DNA of 64,000 nucleotides from VBAS01 sp035318985 (lineage in GTDB: Bacteria > Bacteroidota > Bacteroidia > Chitinophagales > Chitinophagaceae), in assembly GCA_035318985.1 (NCBI GenBank), contig DATHDP010000131.1, positions 11,046 through 75,045 of the forward strand, read 5' to 3'. This document shows, piece after piece, positions 35,096 to 44,131 of this stretch (the stretch's first letter is position 1; each line of letters starts with the position of its first letter). Position numbers and translations under genes: made by a program. The notes beneath the pieces were generated by a model, which worked only from the letters and a program-made list of their open reading frames with translations, had not been told where the DNA came from and made no database searches.

Positions 35096-36832
35096 ATGCC
35101 GGATATATTGACAGATACCGCAACTGATGTTACTAACTACGAGATCATACTCGGTAGTGAAACTATTTCACCTGCAAGTGGCGTATTATCTGTGGTAGTT
35201 CATAAAGGATTGAACAGGATCGCTTCCGCTGAAATTGTTTTTACTGATGCTAATCATGAAGAGGAAGAATTTCCATGGAGCAATAAAGATTTTACTAAAC
35301 CTGGTACTGATGTAGAAATAAAAGCTGGCTATCATGATGACTCAGAAACAATCTTTAAAGGAATTATTGTAAGGCAACATTTACGGATAAATAAAAAAAG
35401 CACTGTGCTGATCATTGAGTGTAAAGACAAAGCTGTTAAAATGGCGACGGTAAGAAAGTCGGCTTACTATGCCGATATGAAAGACAGTGATGTATGGTCA
35501 CAGTTAATTGGAGATGCCGGACTAACTGCTGATGCAGGAACGACAACTGTTCAGCATAAAGAATTGGTGCAGTACAGTTGTTCTGATTGGGATTTTATTA
35601 TTGCAAGAGCTGAAATGAATGGAATGGTGGTAGTGAATATGGATGCTACAATAAAAATCATGAAACCAACGGCTGCCGGTTTGCCGGTCGTTACAGCCAC
35701 GTACCCTTCTAACATATTTGAGTTTGATGCAGACATGGATGCCCGTACGCAACATAAACAAGTGAAGGCAATAACATGGAATGCAGCAGACCAGGCAACG
35801 ATAGAAGAAACAAGTTCAGAACCATCGCTGCTTTTAAATGGTGACATGAGCGGAACTGATCTTGCAAATGCAGTTGCTGGAAAAGATTATGAAGTTTTTC
35901 ATTCGGGACATGTCATGCAGGATGAATTAAAAGCATGGGCTGATGCGAAACTTATTAAAAGCAGGTTGTCGAAAATAAGGGGCCGTGTAAAAATTCAGGG
36001 CAATGGAAAATTGAACCCCGGTGATGTAGTGGCGCTGGAAGGTGTAGGGGCAAGATTTGCGGGTAATGTAATGGCCGTTGCTGTTCGTCATGAAATATCA
36101 AAAGGGAATTGGTATACGGATATACAATTTGGACAAAGTGCGGAATGGTATGCAACAGAAATGGAGATCGATGATAAACCTGCCTCATCAATGATGCCTG
36201 CAATTCACGGATTGCAAATAGGCATTGTAACTGCATTGGAGAAGGATCCCGAAAATGAATTCCGGATAAAAGTAAAAGTGCCAATAATAAATAAAGATGA
36301 TGAAGGTGTGTGGTCAAGATTAGCAACTCCTGATGCTGGAAATAACAGGGGTATCGTTATTCGTCCTGAAGTGGGTGATGAAGTGATCATTGGGTTTATA
36401 AATGATGATCCGAGAGATGCAGTTGTTTTAGGTTGTTTACATAGCAGTAAGAATGCAGCGCCAATTGAAGCAAAAGCCGATAATCATCAAAAAGGATGGG
36501 TGACAAGAAGCGAGATGAAAGTGATTTTGGACGATGAAAAAAAAACAATACTGATCACAACACCGGCGGAAAATAAAATTTTGTTGAGTGAAGATGAAAA
36601 ATCAATTCTGATACAAGATCAGAACGGAAATAAAATCGAAATGAACAAAGATGGTATTACCATGGAAAGTTGTAAAGATGTAAAGATCAAAGCAACTGGT
36701 GATATAAAACTGGAAGGGATAAATATTGAATCAAAAGCGAGTGCTTCTTTTAAGGCGCAGGGATCTGCATCTGCGGAATTAAGCAGCAGTGCAACAACAA
36801 CTGTGAAAGGAAGCATGGTGATGATCAATTAG
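35096..36832 (+). CDS. eCIS spike/hub protein, VgrG-like (Pvc8-like)
   Basis: A 578-aa fusion of a gpD/gp27-like hub (residues about 1-365; VVVHKGLNRIASAEIVFTD, YSCSDWDFIIARAEMNGM) with a gp5-type OB fold (about 372-455; IGIVTALEKDPENEFRIKVK, IRPEVGDEVIIGFINDDPR) and a C-terminal beta-helical needle (about 465-578; ILITTPAENKILLSEDEKS, KIKATGDIKLEGINIES). The trimer forms the central spike below the tube and carries the PAAR tip. The needle lacks any added toxin domain. A structured repeat (36835-36988) follows the stop codon. Confidence 0.95.
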   Translation: MPDILTDTATDVTNYEIILGSETISPASGVLSVVVHKGLNRIASAEIVFTDANHEEEEFPWSNKDFTKPGTDVEIKAGYHDDSETIFKGIIVRQHLRINKKSTVLIIECKDKAVKMATVRKSAYYADMKDSDVWSQLIGDAGLTADAGTTTVQHKELVQYSCSDWDFIIARAEMNGMVVVNMDATIKIMKPTAAGLPVVTATYPSNIFEFDADMDARTQHKQVKAITWNAADQATIEETSSEPSLLLNGDMSGTDLANAVAGKDYEVFHSGHVMQDELKAWADAKLIKSRLSKIRGRVKIQGNGKLNPGDVVALEGVGARFAGNVMAVAVRHEISKGNWYTDIQFGQSAEWYATEMEIDDKPASSMMPAIHGLQIGIVTALEKDPENEFRIKVKVPIINKDDEGVWSRLATPDAGNNRGIVIRPEVGDEVIIGFINDDPRDAVVLGCLHSSKNAAPIEAKADNHQKGWVTRSEMKVILDDEKKTILITTPAENKILLSEDEKSILIQDQNGNKIEMNKDGITMESCKDVKIKATGDIKLEGINIESKASASFKAQGSASAELSSSATTTVKGSMVMIN

Positions 36833-36834
36833 TG

Positions 36835-36988
36835 AATAGTTAATAGATTACCGAAAGTACAAGTGAGTGACCCTTCCGCTTTCGCTCTGGATAAACTGCG
36901 ACGTTTATTGTTTATAAGCGAACAGGATGTTGAACGGAGCGTCGCAACGGAAGCTAAATAGAAATATAAAAGCCGGTAAACAAATAAA
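36835..36988 (+). repeat. Intergenic structured repeat, copy C, inside the eCIS operon
   Basis: Near-identical to copy B: ACCGAAAGTACAAG, TGCGACGTT (36897-36905) and AGCGTCGCA (36938-36946), with inner hairpin GTTTAT-TGTTT-ATAAGC. Two C-to-T differences from copy B fall in stems and keep pairing as G-U in a plus-strand RNA. It occupies the 170-base gap between the spike and PAAR genes, by far the largest inside the operon. Confidence 0.8.
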
Positions 36989-37002
36989 ACAAAAAATAAA
37001 AG

Positions 37003-37287
37003 ATGCCGCCCGCCGCAAGAGTTGGAGATAGCACAGCACATGGAGGAACAGTAATGGGTCCTGGTGTAAGCAATGTAATGATCGCAGGAATGCCGGCAGC
37101 TGTTGTTGGTGATATGCATATCTGCGCAATTGTACCTACACCGGCAACACCGCATCCGACAACGACTCCGTTCACAGCTGGCAGTTCAAGTGTGATGATC
37201 GGAGGCAGGCCTTTGCTTCGTATAGGTGATATGGCGGCATGCGGGGCAAGTATAGTTGTCGGTGCATCAAACGTGATGGCAGGATAA
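37003..37287 (+). CDS. PAAR-domain spike tip protein (Pvc10-like)
   Basis: A 94-aa PAAR-repeat protein, predicted to fold into a zinc-bound cone that sharpens the spike. It contains MPPAARVGDSTAHGGTVMGP, AVVGDMHICAIV and RIGDMAACGASIVVGASNV, giving the His/Cys metal ligands. There is no C-terminal extension, so it is not a toxin carrier. It is the first gene after the intergenic repeat in the operon. Confidence 0.95.
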   Translation: MPPAARVGDSTAHGGTVMGPGVSNVMIAGMPAAVVGDMHICAIVPTPATPHPTTTPFTAGSSSVMIGGRPLLRIGDMAACGASIVVGASNVMAG

Positions 37288-37297
37288 AATATAAATT

Positions 37298-37699
37298 ATG
37301 GCAAAAGAAAATTTTTCATTGATAGGAAGGGGCTGGGGATTTCCACCTGCTTTTTCGCCGGGTGGCGGTGATCTTACAATGGTAGCAGGGACAAAAGATA
37401 TCGAAGAAAGTATTCATATACTTCTTTCCACTGCTTTGCAGGAAAGAGTAATGCAACCTGAATACGGATGCAATCTTGATTCTATGTTGTTTGAAAGCAT
37501 GAATGAACATTTTAAAACTTACCTCAAACATTTGGTAAAATCTGCTATCATGTATCATGAGGCAAGAATAAAAGCAGATAATATAGAAGTGCAGATGGAT
37601 GAAGCGGTGGAAGGAAGAGTGCTGATCATCATTGATTATACTATTCGTTCCACTAATTCAAAATTTAATTATGTATATCCATTCTACCTGAAATATTAA
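37298..37699 (+). CDS. Baseplate wedge protein, gp25-like (Pvc9-like)
   Basis: A 133-aa gp25/GPW-family protein. GRGWGFPPAFSPGGGD at the start and the key sequence ALQERVMQPEYGCNLDSMLF (with the conserved ER/YGC pattern) match. It is the innermost wedge component and triggers sheath polymerisation in relatives. Its stop codon overlaps the start of the next gene by one base (TAATG). Confidence 0.95.
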   Translation: MAKENFSLIGRGWGFPPAFSPGGGDLTMVAGTKDIEESIHILLSTALQERVMQPEYGCNLDSMLFESMNEHFKTYLKHLVKSAIMYHEARIKADNIEVQMDEAVEGRVLIIIDYTIRSTNSKFNYVYPFYLKY

Positions 37700-40600
37700 T
37701 GGCAAAAAAATTATACGATATAAGAAATTATCCACGCAGTGGTGGTACCTCGCAACCGGGCAGGCATAATGCCAGCCTAATGGGTGAAAAGGTTTCTATC
37801 ATTGAGCAAGACATTGCCGATTATATTGTTTTTGCACAAAAGCTTTCTGCCTACCTAATATATTATAATGAAAGGGATCAGCCAGCTGGTAACTGGCAAA
37901 ATTTTTTGGTGAATGATGTTTCTTACCACCTCGCAGTGATAGCAGCAGATAAACCAGGAAGCTGGGAAGATGCATGGCATGAATTGACGGAGAATGTTGA
38001 AACAAACACCGAAAAGGAGAACAAAAAATATTTTACCTGGCGGTTTGATTTTCTATATACACTCATTGGCAGGCTAACAGATGCTTTTAGCTACAGTAAA
38101 CAATTGTCGCAGTGGGAAAATGATCTGAAAGCATTGTACACTACTGCTAATCTTGATATTATTTATGATCTGCTAAAAAAATACTCAAAAGCATCAGAAG
38201 ATCTGCTTAGTGCCGATGCAGGTATTTTTTCTTTTAAAGACATGACGCTGAATAAGCTTACCTCGATCATTGCCAGCATTGAAACAAACAATGAAGCGTT
38301 ATCCAATATATTATCAACAGGCAGCACATTGGCAGATGATGGTAAATTTATTTTTGGCGACAGCACAGATGTGATCGATAAAATAAATGCTGCGACAGAG
38401 TATCTTGATGACCTTGCCCAGCAATTATTAAGAATTTATGCAAGAGTGCATGATAATGCAGAAGCGCATCTTCGGTTCAGTCTTACGAATTATGATGAAC
38501 ATCAACCTCATGTCGGTTTATTTTATGCATTTCTTCAATTACTTCAAGAGCATAAAACAGATATCAACTCTTTGCTCTTAAAGCACCTTGATTATTATTA
38601 CAGGCAGGTGTTGTATGTTAAATCAAAACCTTATCTACCATCAAAGACTTATGTGACTTTTGAACCTGCGAAAAATGTTAAAGAATATTTTATTAAAACC
38701 GGTAGCCAGCTTGCTGCGGGCAAAGACGTAAAAGGGAAAGATATTTTTTATAAAACTCAACAAGATATTGTTGTCAATAAAGCCGTAATTGGAGAGATAA
38801 GATCATTTACAGTAATAAAAAACAAGGATGAGCAACAAAACGAAAGAACAAAAACAGGTGAACCATTAGGGATATTTGCCTGCCCGCAGGCTAATTCCTC
38901 AGACGGTAATGGTAAGCCATTACAACCGGGTGAAAGTTGGGATGCATTCAGAACTACAATTGGCGAAACTATTACCGATGCACAAATTGGCATTTCATTT
39001 TATGCTGACTTATTGCTTGAGGCGCCACCATCAGAAAATAAATTTCAGATAACAGCGAAATTTAAGAATCCAACAGGATTTATTGATCTGAAGAGCTTCG
39101 TTGAAAATTATTGCATAGTAGAAATTTTTACTGAAAAAGAACCATTGGTCTTTTCGCCGGCAAATGTTATTTATTCAAGTAACCAACTAAGTTTGGAGTT
39201 TACAATACCCGAAAAGACTAAAATAAAGAAGTCATCTCCAAATGTTAGCATTTTATTTGGTAGAAAAGATCAACGAATTATAAACGATATTTTTTTTACT
39301 AATATAAAAGCACTGCAAACCTCAGAAATAGATACATTATCTATTAAGTTGATGAATCAAACTATTCCTGTAGGTAAAGTGGAAACAGTTTTAGGAATGA
39401 CAGACCTCTCTGCATCTTTTCCTGCATTTGGGGGAGTACCAAAAACCGGAAGCTGGTTTAAGATCATTGAACCTATATTAAACAAAAAATCTGTATCGGG
39501 ATTAAAAGTGAAAATTGAATGGGCGTCAAAAACTGAAGCGCCTTTTAATGTGGTAATAAATTTTTCTGGTAAAAGCACAACCGGAAATATATCAGCAGGT
39601 GTGATGACTACTTTATTGACAATCCAAAATGATTCGGAGCAATTGACATTTCATCCGGGTGAAGTACAGGTAATCTTAAATTCAGATCTCGGCCATTCGA
39701 ATTACGGAAGTGAAATGGCAAAGGTGATAATGGAGGTGCAATCTGGAAAAATACCACGAAGTATAAATGAGAAAATAGCCGAATTAAAGACACAGATAGA
39801 GGAAATAAAGTATGCAGTTGAAGATGAAAATGGCAGAAACGCCGGGAAATATGATAGGAAGGTTAGGTTTTATGATTCATTCAGAGACATATATCGAAAG
39901 CTGGACGAAGTAGATGATTTTACACTTCCGCCAACTCCTTATACACCGGTTATTAAAAGCATCAACCTCACCTGCACAATTGAAGAAAGTATTCTTTCAA
40001 ATGATCTTTTTTCTCAATACCCACATGGATATAAAGAGATCGGCGTGCAAAAATTTCTTTTGCCACCCACTCCATGTGAAGGCGAACTTTTTATTGGTTT
40101 TAAAGGCCTTGCTCAAGCACAAAGCCTGAATGTTCTTGTACAGGTTGAAGAAGGTAGCGCTGACCCCACACTTCCTAATCCTGAAGTAAGCTGGACATTT
40201 CTTCATAACAACACATGGCAAAATTTTGATTCGTCACAATTCAAAGATGGAACAAAAGGATTGATACAATCAGGAATTGTATCGTTTGTTTCTCCGGGTT
40301 ATGATTGTACAACAAATACTTTATTGCAGGCAGGACAATTTTGGATCAGAGCCGCTATTAAATTCAACCAGACAAAAGCAGTTTGTAAAATATTTTCTAT
40401 AAATACGCAAGCTGTGCTTGCACAATTTGTAGACAATGGTAACGATGCAGCAAGCCTTGGAAGCAATTTACCAGCAAATACGATCACTCAATTATTCCCT
40501 AAACAAGCTTCGATCAAAAAAGTGGAACAACCATTTGCATCATTTGGTGGAAGACTTGAAGAAGAAAATTCAAAAATTTATATAAGAACAAGCGAAAGGT

Positions 40601-41268
40601 TACGTCACAAAAGCCGTGCAGTAACAGCATGGGACTATGAACACATCATTGCAGAATCATTTCCTGAAATATATAAGGTGAAAGTATTGAATCATGCATA
40701 TATGAAAATAAAGGGTGATGAAAAATTGATCGTTTCAAAACCCGGTGAACTGATAATACTTGTTATAGGAAAAACGGCCGCTCAATCTTCATCATTCAAA
40801 CCGTTAGTAAGCAAATCGAAATTGACGGAGATAACAGAATTTATAACTCAACTCAATTCCTCGTTTGCAAAGATTAATGTTATGAATCCTTTGTTTGAAG
40901 AGGTAACGGTGGATACGATAGTTACATTCCGGGCCGGTATTGTTGACGAGGCCTTTTACAAAAAGAAATTGCAAACTGATATAAAACGTTTTCTTTCTCC
41001 CTGGGCTTTTGAAGATGGTGCAGAACCGGATCTTGGGGGTGTTATTTATCGTGCTGCACTGCTTGATTTCATAGAAGAACTTGACTATATAGATTTTGTA
41101 GAAAAATTGGAGATCACTCATCAAAATTCTATTACTGGCGATGTAGCTGCCTCTTCATCACCGGCATCAATACTTATTTCAGCGCAATCACATAAAGTAG
41201 ATGGGAAATTGAAAACGGTATCGAAAAACAATAGTTCATTAATAACCGAATCTATAAGTGCCAGTTAG
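37699..41268 (+). CDS. Large baseplate protein, J-like (Pvc11-like)
   Basis: A 1189-aa baseplate wedge protein. The N-terminal third is mixed helical (LYTTANLDIIYDLLKKY, SNILSTGSTLADD) and the centre is beta-rich. The C-terminal region from about residue 960 has the baseplate-J hallmarks SERLRHKSRAVTAWDYEHI and FPEIYKVKVLNHA, ending with PWAFEDGAEPDLGGVIYRA. Very large J-like proteins at this position are Pvc11/Afp11 homologues. It overlaps its neighbours on both sides, showing tight translational coupling. The last 40 residues are Ser-rich and probably disordered. Confidence 0.92.
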   Translation: MAKKLYDIRNYPRSGGTSQPGRHNASLMGEKVSIIEQDIADYIVFAQKLSAYLIYYNERDQPAGNWQNFLVNDVSYHLAVIAADKPGSWEDAWHELTENVETNTEKENKKYFTWRFDFLYTLIGRLTDAFSYSKQLSQWENDLKALYTTANLDIIYDLLKKYSKASEDLLSADAGIFSFKDMTLNKLTSIIASIETNNEALSNILSTGSTLADDGKFIFGDSTDVIDKINAATEYLDDLAQQLLRIYARVHDNAEAHLRFSLTNYDEHQPHVGLFYAFLQLLQEHKTDINSLLLKHLDYYYRQVLYVKSKPYLPSKTYVTFEPAKNVKEYFIKTGSQLAAGKDVKGKDIFYKTQQDIVVNKAVIGEIRSFTVIKNKDEQQNERTKTGEPLGIFACPQANSSDGNGKPLQPGESWDAFRTTIGETITDAQIGISFYADLLLEAPPSENKFQITAKFKNPTGFIDLKSFVENYCIVEIFTEKEPLVFSPANVIYSSNQLSLEFTIPEKTKIKKSSPNVSILFGRKDQRIINDIFFTNIKALQTSEIDTLSIKLMNQTIPVGKVETVLGMTDLSASFPAFGGVPKTGSWFKIIEPILNKKSVSGLKVKIEWASKTEAPFNVVINFSGKSTTGNISAGVMTTLLTIQNDSEQLTFHPGEVQVILNSDLGHSNYGSEMAKVIMEVQSGKIPRSINEKIAELKTQIEEIKYAVEDENGRNAGKYDRKVRFYDSFRDIYRKLDEVDDFTLPPTPYTPVIKSINLTCTIEESILSNDLFSQYPHGYKEIGVQKFLLPPTPCEGELFIGFKGLAQAQSLNVLVQVEEGSADPTLPNPEVSWTFLHNNTWQNFDSSQFKDGTKGLIQSGIVSFVSPGYDCTTNTLLQAGQFWIRAAIKFNQTKAVCKIFSINTQAVLAQFVDNGNDAASLGSNLPANTITQLFPKQASIKKVEQPFASFGGRLEEENSKIYIRTSERLRHKSRAVTAWDYEHIIAESFPEIYKVKVLNHAYMKIKGDEKLIVSKPGELIILVIGKTAAQSSSFKPLVSKSKLTEITEFITQLNSSFAKINVMNPLFEEVTVDTIVTFRAGIVDEAFYKKKLQTDIKRFLSPWAFEDGAEPDLGGVIYRAALLDFIEELDYIDFVEKLEITHQNSITGDVAASSSPASILISAQSHKVDGKLKTVSKNNSSLITESISAS

Positions 41269-44089
41269 TAATACCATAATAAAAGCTTCACTACCTGCCA
41301 CGAAGGATTTTAATTACCTGAGGGAAGAAGGGCTTAAATACATTCAACAGCTTTCGGGAAAACTATGGACCGATCATAATCTGCACGATCCCGGTATCAC
41401 AATATTAGAAGTACTTTGCTATGCATTGATGGATCTTGGCTACCGTACGGGTTTCCCGATGAATGATATAGTAAGGGAAGAAGATGGCTCTGTTACTTCA
41501 AATTCTTTTCACCTTGCAAATAAAATTTTTACCTCTGACCCAATAACTGTGAACGATTACAGGAGGTTGTTGGTTGATATTCCCGGAATAAGAAATGCGT
41601 GGCTGTTTTCCAAAGATGAAAAAAATAAAACCTGGAGCGAAGGGATACGTTTGTTTGCTTACTGTAAAGACAGTGTGTTGTTGTATGAGTCGCAAATTGA
41701 CACTGCGATCCCTGTTCCTGAAGACAGGCAACATGTAAGAGAAAACGAGGAAGTAAATATCAAAGGAATTTATGCAGTAAAGATCGAGTTGGACGAACAT
41801 CCCCTTTTTGGCGATCTGAACAGTTCGGTTGTACCGATAAAATTTATAAAAGGAGACCTCGCTTCTTCGGAAGCTGAGATCGTTTTTCCACATTGGTCTT
41901 CTGTTGATAAAAATGGGAAAGAGCTTATCACCATGTTCAATGCTGATAAAATATCGGCTGTAACTGTTGAACTTGTTGTGCCTGTAACTACGCCACTAAA
42001 AATATTTGAAAAACTGAAACGATCTAAATGGGAAACGAGATGGACCATTAAATATGGATCTGAAGAGAGGGTGTTGGAAAATGTGATCGTAAAGATGACA
42101 AAATTGCCTGACTCGTTTAAAGGTGTTGTTGTTGGTAAATCACTTATCGATTCTGTAAATGGTTCGCTTGCAAAAGAGGCGATGAAACGTTATTGCCAGC
42201 GTCCCCGTGAGATATTTAAAATATTTTCCCATGTAAGGAAAAAACTTTTGCATCATCGTAACCTTTGCGAAGATTTTTTAAATAACATCAGTACAGTTGA
42301 CACAGAAGATATAAGCATTTGCAGTGATATAGACGTTGATGTCAATGCAGACATCGAATCCGTACAAGCGCAAATTTTTTCTGCAGTTGAAAATTATTTG
42401 CTGCCACCTGTGCAATTCAGCACATTAAAAGAATTGCTAGACAAAAATGTACCTGTTGAAGAAATTTTCAACGGGCCTTTGCTTGAGCATGGATTCTTAA
42501 CAAATGAAGCTATGCAGGAGGCTGACCTGAAGCAGCAATATTATAGCTCAGATATCATTAGCTTATTGATGGATATTCCGGGAATAAAAAATATTCGCAA
42601 TTTCCAATTTTCAATTTCGAAAAATGGAGTGGTGAAGCCCCTCAATGATACTTGGAAAATAAGCGTAACACAAAATCATAAACTAAAACTTAATAGAGAA
42701 AAATGCAAACTTCTTTATTTCAAAAATGACCTGCCTTTGAATGCCCGGTTCCAGGAATCAATTAATAAATTACTACTGCAGCAGGCATTACAAACTCATT
42801 TAAAATATAAAGACCCACCAAATACAATTGAACTTCCAAATGGGAAATACAGGAGTCTTGAAAAACACTATACCATTCTTAATGAATTTCCAATGGTATA
42901 TGGCTTGGGCGAAAAAGATCTTCCCGAAAATGTTTCACCAGAAAGAAAAGCAAGAGTAAAACAATTAGAAGCATATCTGACTTTCTTTGACCAGTTGCTC
43001 GCTGATTATTTCAGCCAGTTGTTGCATGTAAAAGATATGCTGTCCTGGAAAACTGATGTAAAGCAAACTTATTTCACACAATATTTTTATTCGAACAGGG
43101 ATGCTGAACAATTATTCTGGCAAAAGGAATTTCTTGGGAATGAATTGCCAAACGATTTTATTGCAAACAGATCCGAGCCGGAACGGGATTATCTTGAAAA
43201 AAAGAAAGGAATTGATTATTTAAAAGAATCAACAGCCACTTATCTCGATCGTCGCAATCGCTTGCTTGATCATCTTATATCAAGATTTGCTGAAAGTTTT
43301 AGTGATTATGCAATGTATATGTTTGCATTACCTGATGAAAAAATTATTAGTGACGAAGAAGTATCACATGAGTTAATAATAGATAAGCTGAATTTTCTTC
43401 AGAACTATCCTGAGCTAAGCAGCCAGCGAAGCAAGGCTTATGATTATTCACTGAACGAAGAGGAAATACTTGGAACAAAAGATATTTCCGGCTTTGCCCG
43501 CCGAATGATGGCATTGCTTGGAATGGAATTTACCACTAACAAAAAGCTGTCTGATATCGATGAAAAGGGAAATGGAGGTTTTCATTTGCTTGAACATATT
43601 TTGCTTCGTCCCTCAAAAGATAAAGATCAGTTATTAAGTGTTTGTCTTGATCCCGGCTGTGATCATTGTAGTGAGGAGGACCCTTATTCATTTAAGGTAT
43701 CAGTTATACTCCCGTTTTGGGTAAAGAGATTTACCAACATGCATTTTCGCAGTTATGTGGAAACACTTTTCCGAAGTGAAGCTCCGGCCCATGTTTTTCT
43801 AAAAATATGCTGGATAGATAAGGATGAAATGAAAAAATTTGAAACAGCATTGTCCGATTGGATGAAAGCGAAAGCAGAGTATAATGACGCTTTACCTGCA
43901 CCCAGTGATGCTAAACAAAAAAAATATTCTACAGCATTGGAAAAATTAATTGTAAACATGCAGGACCTGCGAACAGATTTTCCTGAAGCCACATTGCATG
44001 ATTGCACTGATAAAGATGAAGCAAATGATAATCGTGTATTTCTGGGTCATACAGCATTAGGAACATTTAATCCGAACCAGGATGAGTAG
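41258..44089 (+). CDS. Large baseplate protein (Pvc12-like)
   Basis: A 943-aa protein starting with GTG at 41258, overlapping the previous gene by 11 bases; no ATG precedes the conserved region. The N-terminal LSGKLWTDHNLHDPGITILE, followed by VLCYALMDLGYRTGFPM, is typical of Pvc12/Afp12, the outer wedge component that pairs with Pvc11. Residues about 560-800 are helical and Lys/Asp-rich. A Cys-containing segment (CLDPGCDHCSEEDPYSFK near residue 798) could bind metal. The end (ALGTFNPNQDE) is polar. Confidence 0.9.
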   Translation: MPVSNTIIKASLPATKDFNYLREEGLKYIQQLSGKLWTDHNLHDPGITILEVLCYALMDLGYRTGFPMNDIVREEDGSVTSNSFHLANKIFTSDPITVNDYRRLLVDIPGIRNAWLFSKDEKNKTWSEGIRLFAYCKDSVLLYESQIDTAIPVPEDRQHVRENEEVNIKGIYAVKIELDEHPLFGDLNSSVVPIKFIKGDLASSEAEIVFPHWSSVDKNGKELITMFNADKISAVTVELVVPVTTPLKIFEKLKRSKWETRWTIKYGSEERVLENVIVKMTKLPDSFKGVVVGKSLIDSVNGSLAKEAMKRYCQRPREIFKIFSHVRKKLLHHRNLCEDFLNNISTVDTEDISICSDIDVDVNADIESVQAQIFSAVENYLLPPVQFSTLKELLDKNVPVEEIFNGPLLEHGFLTNEAMQEADLKQQYYSSDIISLLMDIPGIKNIRNFQFSISKNGVVKPLNDTWKISVTQNHKLKLNREKCKLLYFKNDLPLNARFQESINKLLLQQALQTHLKYKDPPNTIELPNGKYRSLEKHYTILNEFPMVYGLGEKDLPENVSPERKARVKQLEAYLTFFDQLLADYFSQLLHVKDMLSWKTDVKQTYFTQYFYSNRDAEQLFWQKEFLGNELPNDFIANRSEPERDYLEKKKGIDYLKESTATYLDRRNRLLDHLISRFAESFSDYAMYMFALPDEKIISDEEVSHELIIDKLNFLQNYPELSSQRSKAYDYSLNEEEILGTKDISGFARRMMALLGMEFTTNKKLSDIDEKGNGGFHLLEHILLRPSKDKDQLLSVCLDPGCDHCSEEDPYSFKVSVILPFWVKRFTNMHFRSYVETLFRSEAPAHVFLKICWIDKDEMKKFETALSDWMKAKAEYNDALPAPSDAKQKKYSTALEKLIVNMQDLRTDFPEATLHDCTDKDEANDNRVFLGHTALGTFNPNQDE

Positions 44090-44131
44090 AATTTATAAAT
44101 GAAGCAATTTAAAACTTAAAAACGTTTTGTT

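Noticed and set aside
43535..43555. Further TACCACT operator copy
   Set aside because: TACCACTAACAAAAAG lies within the Pvc12 coding region, has no second arm and no promoter elements after it.
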